Positions 45,496 through 55,636 of a stretch of 64,000 nucleotides of DNA are shown here, piece after piece. The stretch is from Latilactobacillus sakei (GTDB lineage: Bacteria; Bacillota; Bacilli; Lactobacillales; Lactobacillaceae): contig CP025839.1 of the NCBI GenBank assembly GCA_002953655.1, forward strand, positions 806,001 to 870,000, given 5' to 3'. The position numbers were made by a program, and so were the translations under genes. Under the pieces are notes generated by a model. That model saw only the letters and a list, made by a program, of their open reading frames with translations, did not search any database and was not told the DNA's origin. Every line of letters begins with the position of its first letter. Position 1 is the stretch's first letter.

Positions 45496-45513
45496 ACCAA
45501 ATCATGATTTGGT
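45496..45513. promoter_or_regulatory. 18-bp perfect palindrome, possible operator
   Basis: ACCAAATCATGATTTGGT reads the same on both strands. It sits between the TetR gene and the surface protein gene, upstream of a terminator. Length and symmetry suit a TetR-type operator, but it lies downstream, not upstream, of the regulator. Confidence 0.45.
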
Positions 45514-45559
45514 AAACTAAGAGTGTACCAATATTAAAAAAAAGCGCAATAACCATGAT

Positions 45560-45589
45560 AAAAAGCCCGGCCATTGGCCGGGCTTTTTA
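45560..45589 (+). terminator. Terminator in the gap after the TetR gene
   Basis: AAAAAGCCCGGCC pairs perfectly with GGCCGGGCTTTTT around a 3-nt loop. Confidence 0.92.
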
Positions 45590-45659
45590 TGCGATATCTT
45601 CAACAACGTTATTAATAAAAACTAATTAACGCTATTTAAATTAACGGTTATCTAGCTGA

Positions 45660-45710
45660 CTATTTTACCTATGAAACGACGCCATATCAGCTATTTTCCT
45701 ATGCTATAAT
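45660..45710 (+). promoter_or_regulatory. Promoter of the surface protein gene with direct repeats
   Basis: A TGCTATAAT extended -10 lies at 45702-45710 without a good -35. CTATTTTACCTATG (45660-45673) and CTATTTTCCTATG (45691-45703) form a near-perfect direct repeat 31 bp apart, and ATTAACG occurs at 45625 and 45640. Such repeats upstream of a promoter lacking a -35 suggest an activator site. Confidence 0.5.
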
Positions 45711-45752
45711 AAAAAAATCTTGAGTATCGAGATAATTATGGAGGGGTAAAAT

Positions 45753-47600
45753 ATGAAAAGCTACCAGACAATTTTATTATCGAGTATGGTTTTAAGCACA
45801 CTAAATACGGGGACCGTATTAGCTGACACAGCAAATCAAAAAACAGCTACGGATCAAACAGAACAAACCAAGACCGTTGCCAATAGTAGTCGTGTCACTT
45901 CAACGCATCAATCTAATGGCGCCACTACAAGTTCAGCAACAACAGTGAGCGCTGTGGCACTGGCACCCAAATCAACAGTTCAACAACCAACCAGTCAATC
46001 AATCAGCGCTAAATCAGTCACGCCTGTGGCCACACAACACACGCAGCAATCAGTTAGTCAAACAAAAGCAATACCAACTGCAACCCAACAAGCTGGCAGT
46101 GTTGCCTTGACGCCTGCCAATTTTCCAGACGCGGGGTTGCGAAAAAAGGTCAGTCAATTTGATTCGGACAAAGACGATGCTTTATCACCAACCGAATTAG
46201 CAAAGATAACATCACTTAACTTGTATAATACTGGTGTGAAAGATATAACGGGGATTAAATTATTAACCCATCTATCAAACTTAGATGTTAGTTTTTCAGA
46301 ATTAACAAAATTAGATTTACGCGGCATGACATCATTAACTGAGATCGATTATAATGGAAGCCCTAATTTGACAGAAATTGACGTTAGAGAATGTCCTAAT
46401 CTAGTTTCAGCCTTTCATTCAGTGAAAAACGAAACGGTTTATATCTCAGCGGGAATGACGCAATACATTGGTTGCCCATACGTTGATGAGCATACGGGGC
46501 ACATCGTCATTGATTTGAGAGGTGTTGCTCAAAGCCAACCAAATGGCTCAAAAACAGTTGATTTAAGTCGGGTGATTTCGCCTGATTTATTGGCAGTATT
46601 TAAAAAACACCAACAACCTGGTTTTGATGTTAATACGAATATGCTAACAATTCCAGCTAATCAGACAAGTTCAACCTATGTAGCCGGTGAAGATGATATG
46701 TATAACGATACAAACTGGTTATTCTACACCAATTATGATAACCAAGCCTTACCTGTAACAGCGAAATATGTTGATGAACAGGGTCGAGAATTAGCAAAGT
46801 CAGAAACCCTCAAAGGCGATTTAGGTGAACAATATAAGACTGTTCAAAAGGATATTGCTGGTTATACATTAAAAGAAGTACAAGGCGAAGCTACTGGAAC
46901 CTATGCGAAGCAAGCCCAAACAGTGACATACGTTTATGCAAAAAAAGCCGCAGTCGTTACTGAAAAAGGAACAGTCACAGCGAAATACGTTGACGAAAAA
47001 GGCCAAGAGATTGCAAAAACAGAAATATTGAGTGGCAAAGTGGGCGACCAATACACAACAACTCAAAAAACAATCAACGGCTATACCTTCAAAAAGGTCG
47101 AAGGCACCACAACGGGCAAGTATATGAAGGCCAACCAAACAGTGACGTATGTCTATGCGAAAAAGGCCGCGGTCGTTACTGAAAAAGGAACGGTCACAGC
47201 GAAATACATTGATGAAAAAGGTCAAGAGATTGCGAAATCAGAGATTTTAAGCGGCAAAGTAGGGGATCAATACACAACTACCCAAAAAACAATCAACGAC
47301 TATACCTTCAAGAAGGTGGAAGGTACAAAAACTGGCAAGTACACAAAGGCTAGCCAAACGGTAACCTATGTTTATACTAAGAAGGCCGATGTAACAGCAA
47401 CGCGCCCAACAACACCTAATAAACCCAATAACCACGTTAACAAGACCCCAAATACCAATCAGCAAACAACTGTTAAAGAGACAGGTAAAAAGAAACTGCC
47501 ACAAACTGGCACTAATAATGTTTTAGGCGTAACAATCGCTGGTTTACTATTAACCGCAGCAGCTGGCTTCAAATTGATTTTAGGGCGCAAGCAAAATTAG
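45753..47600 (+). CDS. LPXTG-anchored surface protein with MucBP-like repeats
   Basis: 615-residue cell-wall protein, likely an adhesin. It has a signal peptide (about 1-25), a Ser/Thr/Gln-rich stretch (25-115) and a leucine-rich-repeat-like region (about 130-215, e.g. LSNLDVSFSELTKLDL). Three MucBP-like repeats follow, starting near residues 334, 407 and 480, each opening VTAKYVDE or similar and closing with TVTYVY. A proline/threonine spacer leads to the sortase signal LPQTG (582-586), a membrane span and a positively charged tail. GGAGGGG lies upstream. It is monocistronic. Mucin binding is known for the repeat family, not shown here. Confidence 0.9.
   Translation: MKSYQTILLSSMVLSTLNTGTVLADTANQKTATDQTEQTKTVANSSRVTSTHQSNGATTSSATTVSAVALAPKSTVQQPTSQSISAKSVTPVATQHTQQSVSQTKAIPTATQQAGSVALTPANFPDAGLRKKVSQFDSDKDDALSPTELAKITSLNLYNTGVKDITGIKLLTHLSNLDVSFSELTKLDLRGMTSLTEIDYNGSPNLTEIDVRECPNLVSAFHSVKNETVYISAGMTQYIGCPYVDEHTGHIVIDLRGVAQSQPNGSKTVDLSRVISPDLLAVFKKHQQPGFDVNTNMLTIPANQTSSTYVAGEDDMYNDTNWLFYTNYDNQALPVTAKYVDEQGRELAKSETLKGDLGEQYKTVQKDIAGYTLKEVQGEATGTYAKQAQTVTYVYAKKAAVVTEKGTVTAKYVDEKGQEIAKTEILSGKVGDQYTTTQKTINGYTFKKVEGTTTGKYMKANQTVTYVYAKKAAVVTEKGTVTAKYIDEKGQEIAKSEILSGKVGDQYTTTQKTINDYTFKKVEGTKTGKYTKASQTVTYVYTKKADVTATRPTTPNKPNNHVNKTPNTNQQTTVKETGKKKLPQTGTNNVLGVTIAGLLLTAAAGFKLILGRKQN
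46971..47389 (+). repeat. Tandem 219-bp repeats encoding MucBP units 2 and 3
   Basis: The units beginning at 46971 and 47190 are offset by exactly 219 bp (73 residues) and are nearly identical at DNA level, including the linker coding for AAVVTEKGT. The first unit (from about 46752) is clearly more diverged. This indicates a recent duplication of unit 2/3. Confidence 0.8.
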
Positions 47601-47607
47601 ACTAACT

Positions 47608-47638
47608 AAAAAGGTGACCTTATAAAGGTCACCTTTTT
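47608..47638. terminator. Bidirectional terminator between surface protein and GntR genes
   Basis: AAAAAGGTGACCT pairs with AGGTCACCTTTTT around a short loop, with suitable runs on both strands. Confidence 0.9.
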
Positions 47639-47645
47639 GTGTGCG

Positions 47646-48326
47646 CTAATCAATATTAATAAAGTAATCGGGAAAGGTATCAATCAAGGTTTGTTGTTCT
47701 TCAAGCATCAAGTGTAAGTGATCGACCACTAGTTTAGTAGCTAGTGGTGTATTGTTGGCTTTGACCGCTTTGAGAATTGCCAGATGTTGATCAATTAGTT
47801 TTTGCCATTTAAGATTGGTGATTTTTAAACGTAACCATCTAAAACGAGTCAGTTGACTATTGAGAATTTGAAGCCACTCCCAAATCTGTGCTTTATCAGC
47901 AGCGATGTAAAAAGCTTTATGAAATTCATCATCCATTGCAAAAAAACCTTGTGCATCATTTTGATTATAGTAATATTCTTGCAGTTTAATAATTCGTTCT
48001 AGTTCTGGGGTGATAGTATCAGTACTCTTAGCAATCGCTTCTTTAACAATTTCCTTTTCGATATTCTCACGAACAAAACGTGCATTTTTAGCACTTTCTA
48101 AATCAATTTTAGCGACATAGGAACCACTTTGGGGGACAACATCGATTAAGTTGTCTTTTTTTAGATGGATTAATGCTTCTCTAACTGGTGTTCGACCTAA
48201 ATCGATATCGCTGGTAATCATATTTTCTGAAATCTTTTGGCCCGGGATGTAATCAGCTAATAAAATTTTTTGTTTAATTAACTCGTAAGCGGTCCGTTGC
48301 ATGTTGGTTGTATTCATCATTAACAT
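47646..48326 (-). CDS. GntR/FCD-family regulator of the hexuronate operon
   Basis: 226 residues: an N-terminal winged helix (ITSDIDLGRTPVREALIHL, about 37-55, the GntR recognition helix) and an all-helical FCD sensor domain (about 80-215). Start 48326 is chosen because GAGG is 7 bases upstream. It is divergent from the uxu operon across a 192-bp region holding a strong promoter and operator-like sequences, which makes it the probable UxuR/ExuR-like repressor sensing a hexuronate. Regulator identity is inferred from position. Confidence 0.88.
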   Translation of the reverse strand: MLMMNTTNMQRTAYELIKQKILLADYIPGQKISENMITSDIDLGRTPVREALIHLKKDNLIDVVPQSGSYVAKIDLESAKNARFVRENIEKEIVKEAIAKSTDTITPELERIIKLQEYYYNQNDAQGFFAMDDEFHKAFYIAADKAQIWEWLQILNSQLTRFRWLRLKITNLKWQKLIDQHLAILKAVKANNTPLATKLVVDHLHLMLEEQQTLIDTFPDYFINID

Positions 48327-48398
48327 TTTCAAGCCTCACTCTCGTAACTATTTTACTTGTTTTTTGATAGCATGGCAATGAAAGCGGTAAAAAAACTG

Positions 48399-48453
48399 TT
48401 GACACATGATTCACTTTGGATTATATTGTAAGCGTAAACAAACATACTAGTAT
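48399..48453 (+). promoter_or_regulatory. Promoter, cre site and operator-like palindrome of the uxu operon
   Basis: A consensus TTGACA (48399-48404), 17 bp, then TATATT (48422-48427). TGTAAGCGTAAACA (48427-48440) is one mismatch from a CcpA cre site and covers the transcription start. ATACTAGTAT (48444-48453), a perfect palindrome, follows and may bind the divergent GntR-type regulator. A second cre-like TGAAAGCGGTAAAA lies at 48379. Confidence 0.75.
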
Positions 48454-48518
48454 ATCAGTTTATTAATTTTTTTTAGCGGTTAATGTGTGCTATTGAGCAA
48501 ACAATTAGGAGGATTCCG

Positions 48519-50030
48519 ATGGAAAAGAAGAAAAGAATTTATACGCCTAAAGAAGTGACGATTGGTCGGTCACTTGCGTATGGTTTAACGGATGTCATGG
48601 GAGGCGCCGCGTTTACGATTGTAGGTGCCTTTTTACTTTATTTCTTTACCACTTTTGCCGGCTTAACTGCGGTTGAAGGGGCTGCTATTATTGGGATTGC
48701 AAGAATTGTAGACGCTATCACAAGTTTAGTGATGGGAAGTTTGACCGATAACTTTTATAAAACAAAATTAGGGAAACGCTTTGGACGTCGCCATTTCTGG
48801 CTGTTAATTGGTTCACCATTAATGTTGGAATATGTTTTAATGTGGGTTACAGGGATGAACTTCTGGTATTATCTAATCGTTTATCTATTGTTTGAAATTA
48901 TTGCTGCGTCAGTCTTAATTCCTTGGGAAACCTTACCAACTGAAATGACGACTGATTATAAGGCACGGACAAAGATGTCAACTTGTCGGATGTTCATTTC
49001 AGCCACGGGGACCTTTTTAGCAACGTTTGTGCCGGGCCAAATTATCAATATGATGGGGCAACATAATTCATATGCTTACTTTGTCAATGCTTTAGTTTTT
49101 GCTCTGATTTTTGCGGCATGTATTATGGCATCTAATTTGGCTACTTGGGAACGTGAAATTACGCCTGAGATGGAAGCTGAATTTGCTAAGGCCCCTAAAT
49201 TAGGTCTCTGGGGCGGTTTGAAAAAGCAAGTTAAAGATTATCTATCAACACTTAAAATTAAGAGTTTTAGAAAGCATTTATTGATCTACCTATTCTCGTT
49301 CACTGGTAAAGATGTCTACAATACGATTTTCGTTTACTTCGGTGTTTCTTGTTTAGGTATTTCCGCAACTAATTCAGCTAACATCCTATCATTATCATTC
49401 GTTGGGATTTTGGTAACCGTCATTGCCGGTTTCTTAATGGTTAAAAAAGGCCCACGGTTCTTATTCTTATCAGGTTATTCAATCATGTTCCTGATGTTGG
49501 GTGCTTTTTACATGATCTATCGGGTTAAACCAGACAATATTATGATGTGGTTGATGATTGTCGGGTTAATTTATCAAGTCGGCCGGGCAACATTAGAATT
49601 TACACCATGGAACGTCTTTCCATTTATTCCAGACTTAGATGAAATCGTTACCAAGCAACATCGCGAAGGAATTTATGCCGCTGTAATGACTTTTGTACGT
49701 AAATCAACAGTTGCGATTGCGACTTTCGTTGTTGGCTTAGTCTTACAATCCGGTGGCTATAAAGAAGGCCAAACTGTTCAAAGTGTTGGGACACAAGATA
49801 CAATCGTCAGCATCTTAATTATCGGAACGGGGGGGTTAATCTTAATTGCCTTCTGTGTGGCTTTAACCTTCAAGTTAAATCGTGAAACGCATGATATTTT
49901 AGTCGATGAAATGAACCGTCTAAAAGAAGGTGGCTCAAAAGCCGATGTCACACCTGAAGCTAAAGAAGTTGTCGAAGAATTAACTGGCTTTAAGTATGAT
50001 CAAGTTTGGAATGAAGACAATGCTAAATAA
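48519..50030 (+). CDS. GPH-family glucuronide/hexuronate carrier
   Basis: 503-residue 12-span MFS carrier of the glycoside-pentoside-hexuronide group. The N-terminal GRSLAYGLTDVMGG and the GKRFGRRHFWLLIG loop after span 2-3 are hallmarks of this family, which co-transports sugars or glucuronides with protons or sodium. ATG 48519 follows AGGAGG by 6 bases and fits the family start; the ORF opening at 48483 is unsupported. As the first gene of the uxu operon it probably brings in glucuronate or a glucuronide. Confidence 0.88.
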   Translation: MEKKKRIYTPKEVTIGRSLAYGLTDVMGGAAFTIVGAFLLYFFTTFAGLTAVEGAAIIGIARIVDAITSLVMGSLTDNFYKTKLGKRFGRRHFWLLIGSPLMLEYVLMWVTGMNFWYYLIVYLLFEIIAASVLIPWETLPTEMTTDYKARTKMSTCRMFISATGTFLATFVPGQIINMMGQHNSYAYFVNALVFALIFAACIMASNLATWEREITPEMEAEFAKAPKLGLWGGLKKQVKDYLSTLKIKSFRKHLLIYLFSFTGKDVYNTIFVYFGVSCLGISATNSANILSLSFVGILVTVIAGFLMVKKGPRFLFLSGYSIMFLMLGAFYMIYRVKPDNIMMWLMIVGLIYQVGRATLEFTPWNVFPFIPDLDEIVTKQHREGIYAAVMTFVRKSTVAIATFVVGLVLQSGGYKEGQTVQSVGTQDTIVSILIIGTGGLILIAFCVALTFKLNRETHDILVDEMNRLKEGGSKADVTPEAKEVVEELTGFKYDQVWNEDNAK

Positions 50031-50051
50031 AAGATTGAGAGGGGATTTACA

Positions 50052-51680
50052 ATGGTTCATTTAACAGATGATTATCGGTTCCACAAAGAAGCTTTCGAAG
50101 CAGGTGCAATTAATGTACCGCAATATTCGCAAATGGCAATCGATGAAGAAACGAATAACGCACCAGTTTGGGTTCATTTTGGTGGCGGGAACCTCTTCAG
50201 ATGTTTCCACGCTGCGATTGCACAATCTCTATTAAATCAAGGCGAACTGAAAAGCGGCGTAGTCGTGGCGGAAACTTATGATGACGAAGTGGTCAGTCGT
50301 ATCTATCGGCCATATAATAATCGGATTTTACAAGTGATTACCAAAGCTGATGGTCAATTTGAAAAGCATTTATTGGCAAGTGTCGCGGAAAGTTATTTCT
50401 TTAACCAGAGTAATCAAACTGATTGGCAAGCAATGATGGCCATTTTTGCAAAACCAAGTCTCCAATTTGCCACTTTCTCAATCACTGAAAAAGGGTATAA
50501 CTTATGGCAAAGTAACGGCAATTTATTAGAGATGGTCGCTCAAGATATCGAAAATGGCCCAGAAGCGCCATTAAATAATATGGCCGGTGTGACGGCATTG
50601 CTTTACCATCGTTATCAAAATGGGGCCACACCAATTGCGATGATCAGTACGGATAACTTCTCTCAAAATGGCGACCGTTTAAAGAAGAGCGTTTTGACGG
50701 TTGCCCAAGGGTGGGTGGCTAAAGGGCACGTACCAGCTGAATTTATCGATTATTTAACGGATACCAAGCAAGTTAGCTTCCCATTATCGATGATTGACCG
50801 GATTACGCCGAACCCTTCACAAACAGTTGCTGATCAATTGGCAGCAGCTGGGTTAGAAGATAATACCATTTTGCATACAACCAAAGGGACGAATATCGCA
50901 CCATTTGGGAATACTGAAGAAACGCACTATTTGGTGATTGAAGATGCCTTTCCAAATGGACGACCAGATCTAACCAAAGCCGGTGTTTACTTAGTCTCAC
51001 GGGACGTTGTGAATGATGTTGATGAGATGAAAGTAACCACTTGTTTGAACCCGTTACACACATCACTAGCAGTCTTTGGTTGCCTATTAGGTTATCAATC
51101 AATTTCAGCAGAAATGCAAAATCCAGATTTAGTCCAATTAATTAAGCAAATTGGTTATCACGAAGGTCTACCAGTTGTGAAGGATCCGGGCATCATTAAT
51201 CCTAAACAATTTATTGATGAAGTTGTTAATAAGCGATTACCAAATCCATTTATTCCGGATACCCCACAACGAATTGCCAGTGATACGTCACAAAAGATGG
51301 CGATTCGCTACGGTGTTACCTTACAACATTACGTTGACCGTTCTGATTTAACACCAACGCAACTTCATTTTATTCCGTTGACGATTGCTGCTTGGTGTCG
51401 TTACTTAGTTGGTCTAGATGACAATGGGGCTGCTTTTGACCTGAGTCCTGATCCATTACTCAGTGAATTACAAGCTGATTTGAAGGATCTTCAATTAGGA
51501 CAAGCAATTGATGCACATGCATTGTTACAACCAATCTTAAGTAATAAAACAATCTTTGGCCTTGATTTATATCAAATCGAGCTTGGGACTCGGATTGAAA
51601 CACTTTTCAGTCAAATGATGGCTGAAAAAGGTGCAATTGCCGCCACATTACACACATTAATTGAAAAGGAAGCTGAATAA
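50052..51680 (+). CDS. uxuB: Fructuronate reductase (mannitol dehydrogenase family)
   Basis: NADH-dependent reduction of D-fructuronate to D-mannonate. The 542-residue polypeptide belongs to the long-chain mannitol dehydrogenase family: [11 protein letters not shown] (dinucleotide-binding loop, about 38-48), [11 protein letters not shown] (about 251) and the C-terminal domain with KMAIRYG. It sits between the carrier and uxuA; GAGAGGGG precedes the ATG. The other family reading, tagaturonate reductase, is less likely because mannonate dehydratase follows directly. Confidence 0.9.
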   Translation: MVHLTDDYRFHKEAFEAGAINVPQYSQMAIDEETNNAPVWVHFGGGNLFRCFHAAIAQSLLNQGELKSGVVVAETYDDEVVSRIYRPYNNRILQVITKADGQFEKHLLASVAESYFFNQSNQTDWQAMMAIFAKPSLQFATFSITEKGYNLWQSNGNLLEMVAQDIENGPEAPLNNMAGVTALLYHRYQNGATPIAMISTDNFSQNGDRLKKSVLTVAQGWVAKGHVPAEFIDYLTDTKQVSFPLSMIDRITPNPSQTVADQLAAAGLEDNTILHTTKGTNIAPFGNTEETHYLVIEDAFPNGRPDLTKAGVYLVSRDVVNDVDEMKVTTCLNPLHTSLAVFGCLLGYQSISAEMQNPDLVQLIKQIGYHEGLPVVKDPGIINPKQFIDEVVNKRLPNPFIPDTPQRIASDTSQKMAIRYGVTLQHYVDRSDLTPTQLHFIPLTIAAWCRYLVGLDDNGAAFDLSPDPLLSELQADLKDLQLGQAIDAHALLQPILSNKTIFGLDLYQIELGTRIETLFSQMMAEKGAIAATLHTLIEKEAE

Positions 51681-51681
51681 T

Positions 51682-52755
51682 ATGCAAAACATGGGTTTTA
51701 GATGGTATGGCTCAAATGATGATCCAATTAAGCTACAAGCAATCAAACAAATTCCAGGTACAACACAAGTCGTGGGGGCCCTCTTTGATATTCCAGTTGG
51801 GGAAGTTTGGCCTAAAGAAAAAATTGCGGCTTTAAAAGCAGAAGTCGAAGCGGCCGGATTAAAATTAGAAGTTATCGAATCGGTCAATATTCATGATGAT
51901 ATTAAAATCGGCTTACCAAGTCGGGATCAATATATCGAAAACTATAAGACAACTATTCGTAATTTAGCAGAATACGGGATTAAAGTGATTTGCTACAACT
52001 TCATGCCAATCTTTGACTGGGTACGGACAAACTTGGCTTATGAACTACCTGATGGCTCAACCGATTTAGCCTTTGAACATCGTTTTGTTGAAGGTGATCC
52101 AGAAGACATTATCAAATCAGTTGAAAAGGATTCAAATGGCTATGTTTTACCAGGTTGGGAACCAGAACGTTTGGCCGAAGTAAAACACCTATTCAAGGCT
52201 TATCAATCAGTTGATGAACAAAAGCTAGCTGAAAACTTAGATTATTTCTTAAATGCCATCTTACCAACTTGTGAAGAGGTCGGGATTAAAATGGCGATTC
52301 ATCCCGATGATCCACCCCGTCCACTATTCGGCTTACCACGGATTATGAAAAACAGAGACGATATGGTGCGGATTGAAAAGATGTATGAAAGTCCTAATAA
52401 CGGCTTTACCTTATGTACCGGTTCATTAGGTGAAAATCCAGATAATGATGTACCAGCGATTATCCGCGAATTTGTTGGTCGTAATAAGGTACCATTCGTT
52501 CACGCGCGGAATATTAAGTTCATGACAGACGGTGATTTCCACGAATCAGCGCACTTATCATCAGAAGGTTCATTGGATATGTTTGAAATCATGAAGGCTT
52601 TACACGACAGTCACTTTGATGGTTACATTCGTCCTGATCACGGCCGAATGATTTGGGGTGAAGTCGGTCGTCCCGGTTACGGTTTATACGATCGTGCGTT
52701 GGGGATTACCTATTTAAACGGTTTATGGGAAGCAATTGATAAAATGGATCGCTAA
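51682..52755 (+). CDS. uxuA: Mannonate dehydratase
   Basis: Converts D-mannonate to 2-keto-3-deoxygluconate. The 357-residue protein has the TIM-barrel start [14 protein letters not shown], the metal-binding [11 protein letters not shown] (about 203-213), [12 protein letters not shown] and VHARNIK, all conserved in UxuA. ATG 51682 follows AAAAGGAAG and lies immediately after the uxuB stop; the upstream frame to 51661 overlaps uxuB without a ribosome binding site. Confidence 0.96.
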   Translation: MQNMGFRWYGSNDDPIKLQAIKQIPGTTQVVGALFDIPVGEVWPKEKIAALKAEVEAAGLKLEVIESVNIHDDIKIGLPSRDQYIENYKTTIRNLAEYGIKVICYNFMPIFDWVRTNLAYELPDGSTDLAFEHRFVEGDPEDIIKSVEKDSNGYVLPGWEPERLAEVKHLFKAYQSVDEQKLAENLDYFLNAILPTCEEVGIKMAIHPDDPPRPLFGLPRIMKNRDDMVRIEKMYESPNNGFTLCTGSLGENPDNDVPAIIREFVGRNKVPFVHARNIKFMTDGDFHESAHLSSEGSLDMFEIMKALHDSHFDGYIRPDHGRMIWGEVGRPGYGLYDRALGITYLNGLWEAIDKMDR

Positions 52756-52771
52756 AAAGGGGGACGGCACA

Positions 52772-54193
52772 ATGACACTTTTAAATGAAGATTTTCTCTT
52801 AACTAATGAGATGGGTCAGAAACTTTATCACGATCACGCAGCAAAGATGCCAATTATTGATTTTCACTGCCATCTCAACCCAAAAGAAATCTATGAGAAT
52901 CATAATTATCCAAATCTAACACGGATTTGGTTGAACGATGGCTTGTTTGGGGATCACTACAAGTGGCGCTTAATGCGAACTAACGGCGTACCAGAAAACT
53001 TAATTACAGGTGACGGCGATGAATATCAAAAATTTATGGCGTGGACCAAAACCATTGAAAAAGCAATTGGCAATCCACTATATGAATGGGCTCATTTGGA
53101 ACTCAAACGCTACTTTGGAATTGATGAACCTTTAACGAGTGAATCGGCGCCTCGTATTTGGGAAAAAGCTAACGCATTACTAGCAACGGATGACTTTTCA
53201 CCCCGCGGTCTAATCAAAAATTCAAACGTCAAAGTTGTTTGCACAACGGATGATCCTGCTTCTGATTTGCAGTATCACAAATTATTGCAAGCCCAAGAAG
53301 CTGAAAATGGCTTTAAGGTATTACCAGCAATGCGCCCGGATAAAGCATTCAATATCGCTGCAGCAAGTTTTAACGACTACTTAGCTGAATTGGGGCAGGC
53401 TGCCGGTATTACAATTAACAACTTTGCAGATTTGATTCAAGCATTCGAACAACGCTTTGATTATTTTGAAGCCTTAGGCGGGCGCCTTTCTGATCACGGG
53501 TTGAATACATTCCATTATGTGCCCGCTTCAGAAGCACAAGTGGATCAAATCTTGCAAAAAGGTCGGGACAATGCACCGTTAACGGCAACGGATGTTGATG
53601 CTTACTTAACCGCATTATTAACGCAATTAATGCGGATCAATCAAGCGCACGACTGGACAATGCAATTCCATATGAATGCGATCCGCAATGCTAACAAACC
53701 AATGTTTGCTAAGATTGGCGCTGATACAGGTTTTGATTCAATGGGCACCCAAGCGGATATTGCCGCTGAATTTATGAAGCTCTTAACGGCCGTTCAAATT
53801 GATGATCACTTGCCTAAGATGATTTTATATTCATTAAATCCTAATGACTGGTTACAATTGGCAACTGGGATGGGTTCTTTCCAAGAAGGCCCCGTTCAAA
53901 AGATTCAATTGGGCTGTGCTTGGTGGTTTAACGATACACGAGAAGGGATGCAGGATCAATTGACGATTATGGCGCACCAAAGCTTAATCGCCAACTTTGT
54001 CGGTATGTTGACCGATTCACGGAGCTTCCTCTCTTATCCACGTCATGAGTACTTTAGACGAGTGCTATGTAACTTAGTGGGTGAATGGGCGGCTCGCGGT
54101 CAGGTCCCTGACGATGAGGCCTTCTTAGGCAAGATTGTCGAAGACATTGCCTACAATAACGCACACGAATATTTTGGATTTTTTTTAAATTAG
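52772..54193 (+). CDS. uxaC: Glucuronate (uronate) isomerase
   Basis: Isomerises D-glucuronate to D-fructuronate, or galacturonate to tagaturonate. The 473 residues have the amidohydrolase-like DFHCHLNP (27-34, HxH metal site), [11 protein letters not shown] and a C-terminal [20 protein letters not shown] segment. ATG 52772 follows AAAGGGGGA and is preferred to 52736, which overlaps uxuA. With uxuB and uxuA it completes the path from glucuronate to 2-keto-3-deoxygluconate. Confidence 0.96.
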   Translation: MTLLNEDFLLTNEMGQKLYHDHAAKMPIIDFHCHLNPKEIYENHNYPNLTRIWLNDGLFGDHYKWRLMRTNGVPENLITGDGDEYQKFMAWTKTIEKAIGNPLYEWAHLELKRYFGIDEPLTSESAPRIWEKANALLATDDFSPRGLIKNSNVKVVCTTDDPASDLQYHKLLQAQEAENGFKVLPAMRPDKAFNIAAASFNDYLAELGQAAGITINNFADLIQAFEQRFDYFEALGGRLSDHGLNTFHYVPASEAQVDQILQKGRDNAPLTATDVDAYLTALLTQLMRINQAHDWTMQFHMNAIRNANKPMFAKIGADTGFDSMGTQADIAAEFMKLLTAVQIDDHLPKMILYSLNPNDWLQLATGMGSFQEGPVQKIQLGCAWWFNDTREGMQDQLTIMAHQSLIANFVGMLTDSRSFLSYPRHEYFRRVLCNLVGEWAARGQVPDDEAFLGKIVEDIAYNNAHEYFGFFLN

Positions 54194-54223
54194 GCAAACA
54201 GTAGTGTACAGTAACTAACGACG

Positions 54224-54271
54224 AAAAGGGCGCCACTACAAAACATTGTTTTGGAAGTGACGTCTTTTTTA
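54224..54271 (+). terminator. Terminator after uxaC
   Basis: An imperfect long stem: AAAAGGGCGCCACT with AGTGACGTCTTTT, inner CAAAACA/TTTTG, and a T-run. It separates the enzymes from the following GntP carrier. Confidence 0.7.
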
Positions 54272-54285
54272 TTAGGGGGATATTT

Positions 54286-55617
54286 ATGGAACATGTTGTA
54301 CCACTTTTATGGGTAGTTGTCGGAATTTTTATATTGTTAACGTTAAATCTAAAATTTAAAATGCATAATGTATTAGCATTACTGATTGTAGCGATATTTG
54401 TATCAGTTGCTGAAGGCGTCCATATCGATAAAATAGTGCCAATTATCGAAAAGGGTCTTGGCGGAACCTTGGGCAAATTAGCATTAATTATTGTTTTTGG
54501 AGCGATTATTGGTAAGATGATGACTGACTCAGGTGCTTCTCAACGAATTGCGCGCACAATTATTGACCGATTCGGGGTTAAGTATCTCCAATTTTCGTTG
54601 TTGTTGATTGGGACAATATTTGGGATGGCAATGTTTTATGAAGTGGCCTTCTTAATTACGGCACCGTTAGTTATCAGTATTGCTAAAGAGGCCAAGATTC
54701 CATACATGAAATTAATTGTACCCACAGTTGCTGGTGCAACTATGGGACACAGTATCTTTCCACCACAGCCAGGGCCAATGGCGTTAGTAACAGCGTTCAA
54801 TGCTAATATTAGCCAAGTTTACATTTATGGTCTAATTGTGATTGTGCCGACAATTATTTGTTCCGGTGTTATTTTAACGAAGTTTATTCCAGGAATTGCT
54901 CAGATGCCATTATCAGAAAATATGGCACCTTCTGAAGCAATCGATTTGGAAAAAGCACCAAACTTTATGACCAGTTTAATGGTGCCACTAATCCCGGCAT
55001 TTCTAATGATTATTGCATCGATTATTAATTTTAGTATTGATTCAAAATCAACTTTATATCAAATTGTGAATTTTTTTGGTAGCGCTGAAATTAGTATGTT
55101 AATCGCGGTGCTTGTTTCGATGGTTGTTTTTGGCTACAAGTGTGGGAAGACTAGCGGCCAAGTTACAACGATGATGAATGAAGCAATTGCTGGTGTCTCG
55201 AACGTCTTACTGGTCATTAGTGCTGGCGGGATTTTAAAAGAAGTCATTATCGAATCAGGCGTTGGTGATCACATTGTTGGTTTAGTTGAGAAAATGCCTG
55301 TTTCGCCAATTATTCTCGCCTTTATTATTACGGTAATTATCCGAATTCTAACGGGGCAAGGTGCTGTGGCCGCAATTACAGCGGCGGGAATTGTCCAGCC
55401 GATGGTCGCAGCGTTCAATATCAATCCAGTACTAATGGTTCTCGCAATTGCTTGTGGGAGTAATACCATTACCTTAATGTATGATGGGGGCTTTTTACTG
55501 TTCAAAGAAACATTTGGTATTTCAATGAAAGACACGTTCAAAACATGGGGATTATTAGAACTAGTTAATTCGCTAGTTGGTTTAGCGGTCGTTATGTTAT
55601 TAAATATTGTACTTTAA
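54286..55617 (+). CDS. GntP-family gluconate:proton symporter
   Basis: 443-residue integral membrane protein with about 12-14 spans. GAIIGKMMTDSGASQRIA (about 76-93) and the FPPQPGPMAL loop (about 161-170) are clear GntP signatures; the second half repeats the pattern (GQGAVAAITAAG). It probably imports gluconate or a similar sugar acid. It follows the uxaC terminator by 15 bases, so expression may depend on read-through or an unseen promoter. An aldose-epimerase-like gene follows after 19 bases. Confidence 0.9.
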   Translation: MEHVVPLLWVVVGIFILLTLNLKFKMHNVLALLIVAIFVSVAEGVHIDKIVPIIEKGLGGTLGKLALIIVFGAIIGKMMTDSGASQRIARTIIDRFGVKYLQFSLLLIGTIFGMAMFYEVAFLITAPLVISIAKEAKIPYMKLIVPTVAGATMGHSIFPPQPGPMALVTAFNANISQVYIYGLIVIVPTIICSGVILTKFIPGIAQMPLSENMAPSEAIDLEKAPNFMTSLMVPLIPAFLMIIASIINFSIDSKSTLYQIVNFFGSAEISMLIAVLVSMVVFGYKCGKTSGQVTTMMNEAIAGVSNVLLVISAGGILKEVIIESGVGDHIVGLVEKMPVSPIILAFIITVIIRILTGQGAVAAITAAGIVQPMVAAFNINPVLMVLAIACGSNTITLMYDGGFLLFKETFGISMKDTFKTWGLLELVNSLVGLAVVMLLNIVL

Positions 55618-55636
55618 TTCAAGGAGGAGAAAAGTT

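Noticed and set aside
46752-47389. Tandem repeats as a possible CRISPR array
   Set aside because: The 219-bp units are in frame within a surface protein and encode MucBP-like domains; there are no short repeats with unique spacers.
46869-47504. Minus-strand ORFs rich in cysteine and phenylalanine across the MucBP repeats
   Set aside because: They are antisense shadows of repeated coding sequence and have no ribosome binding site or family match.
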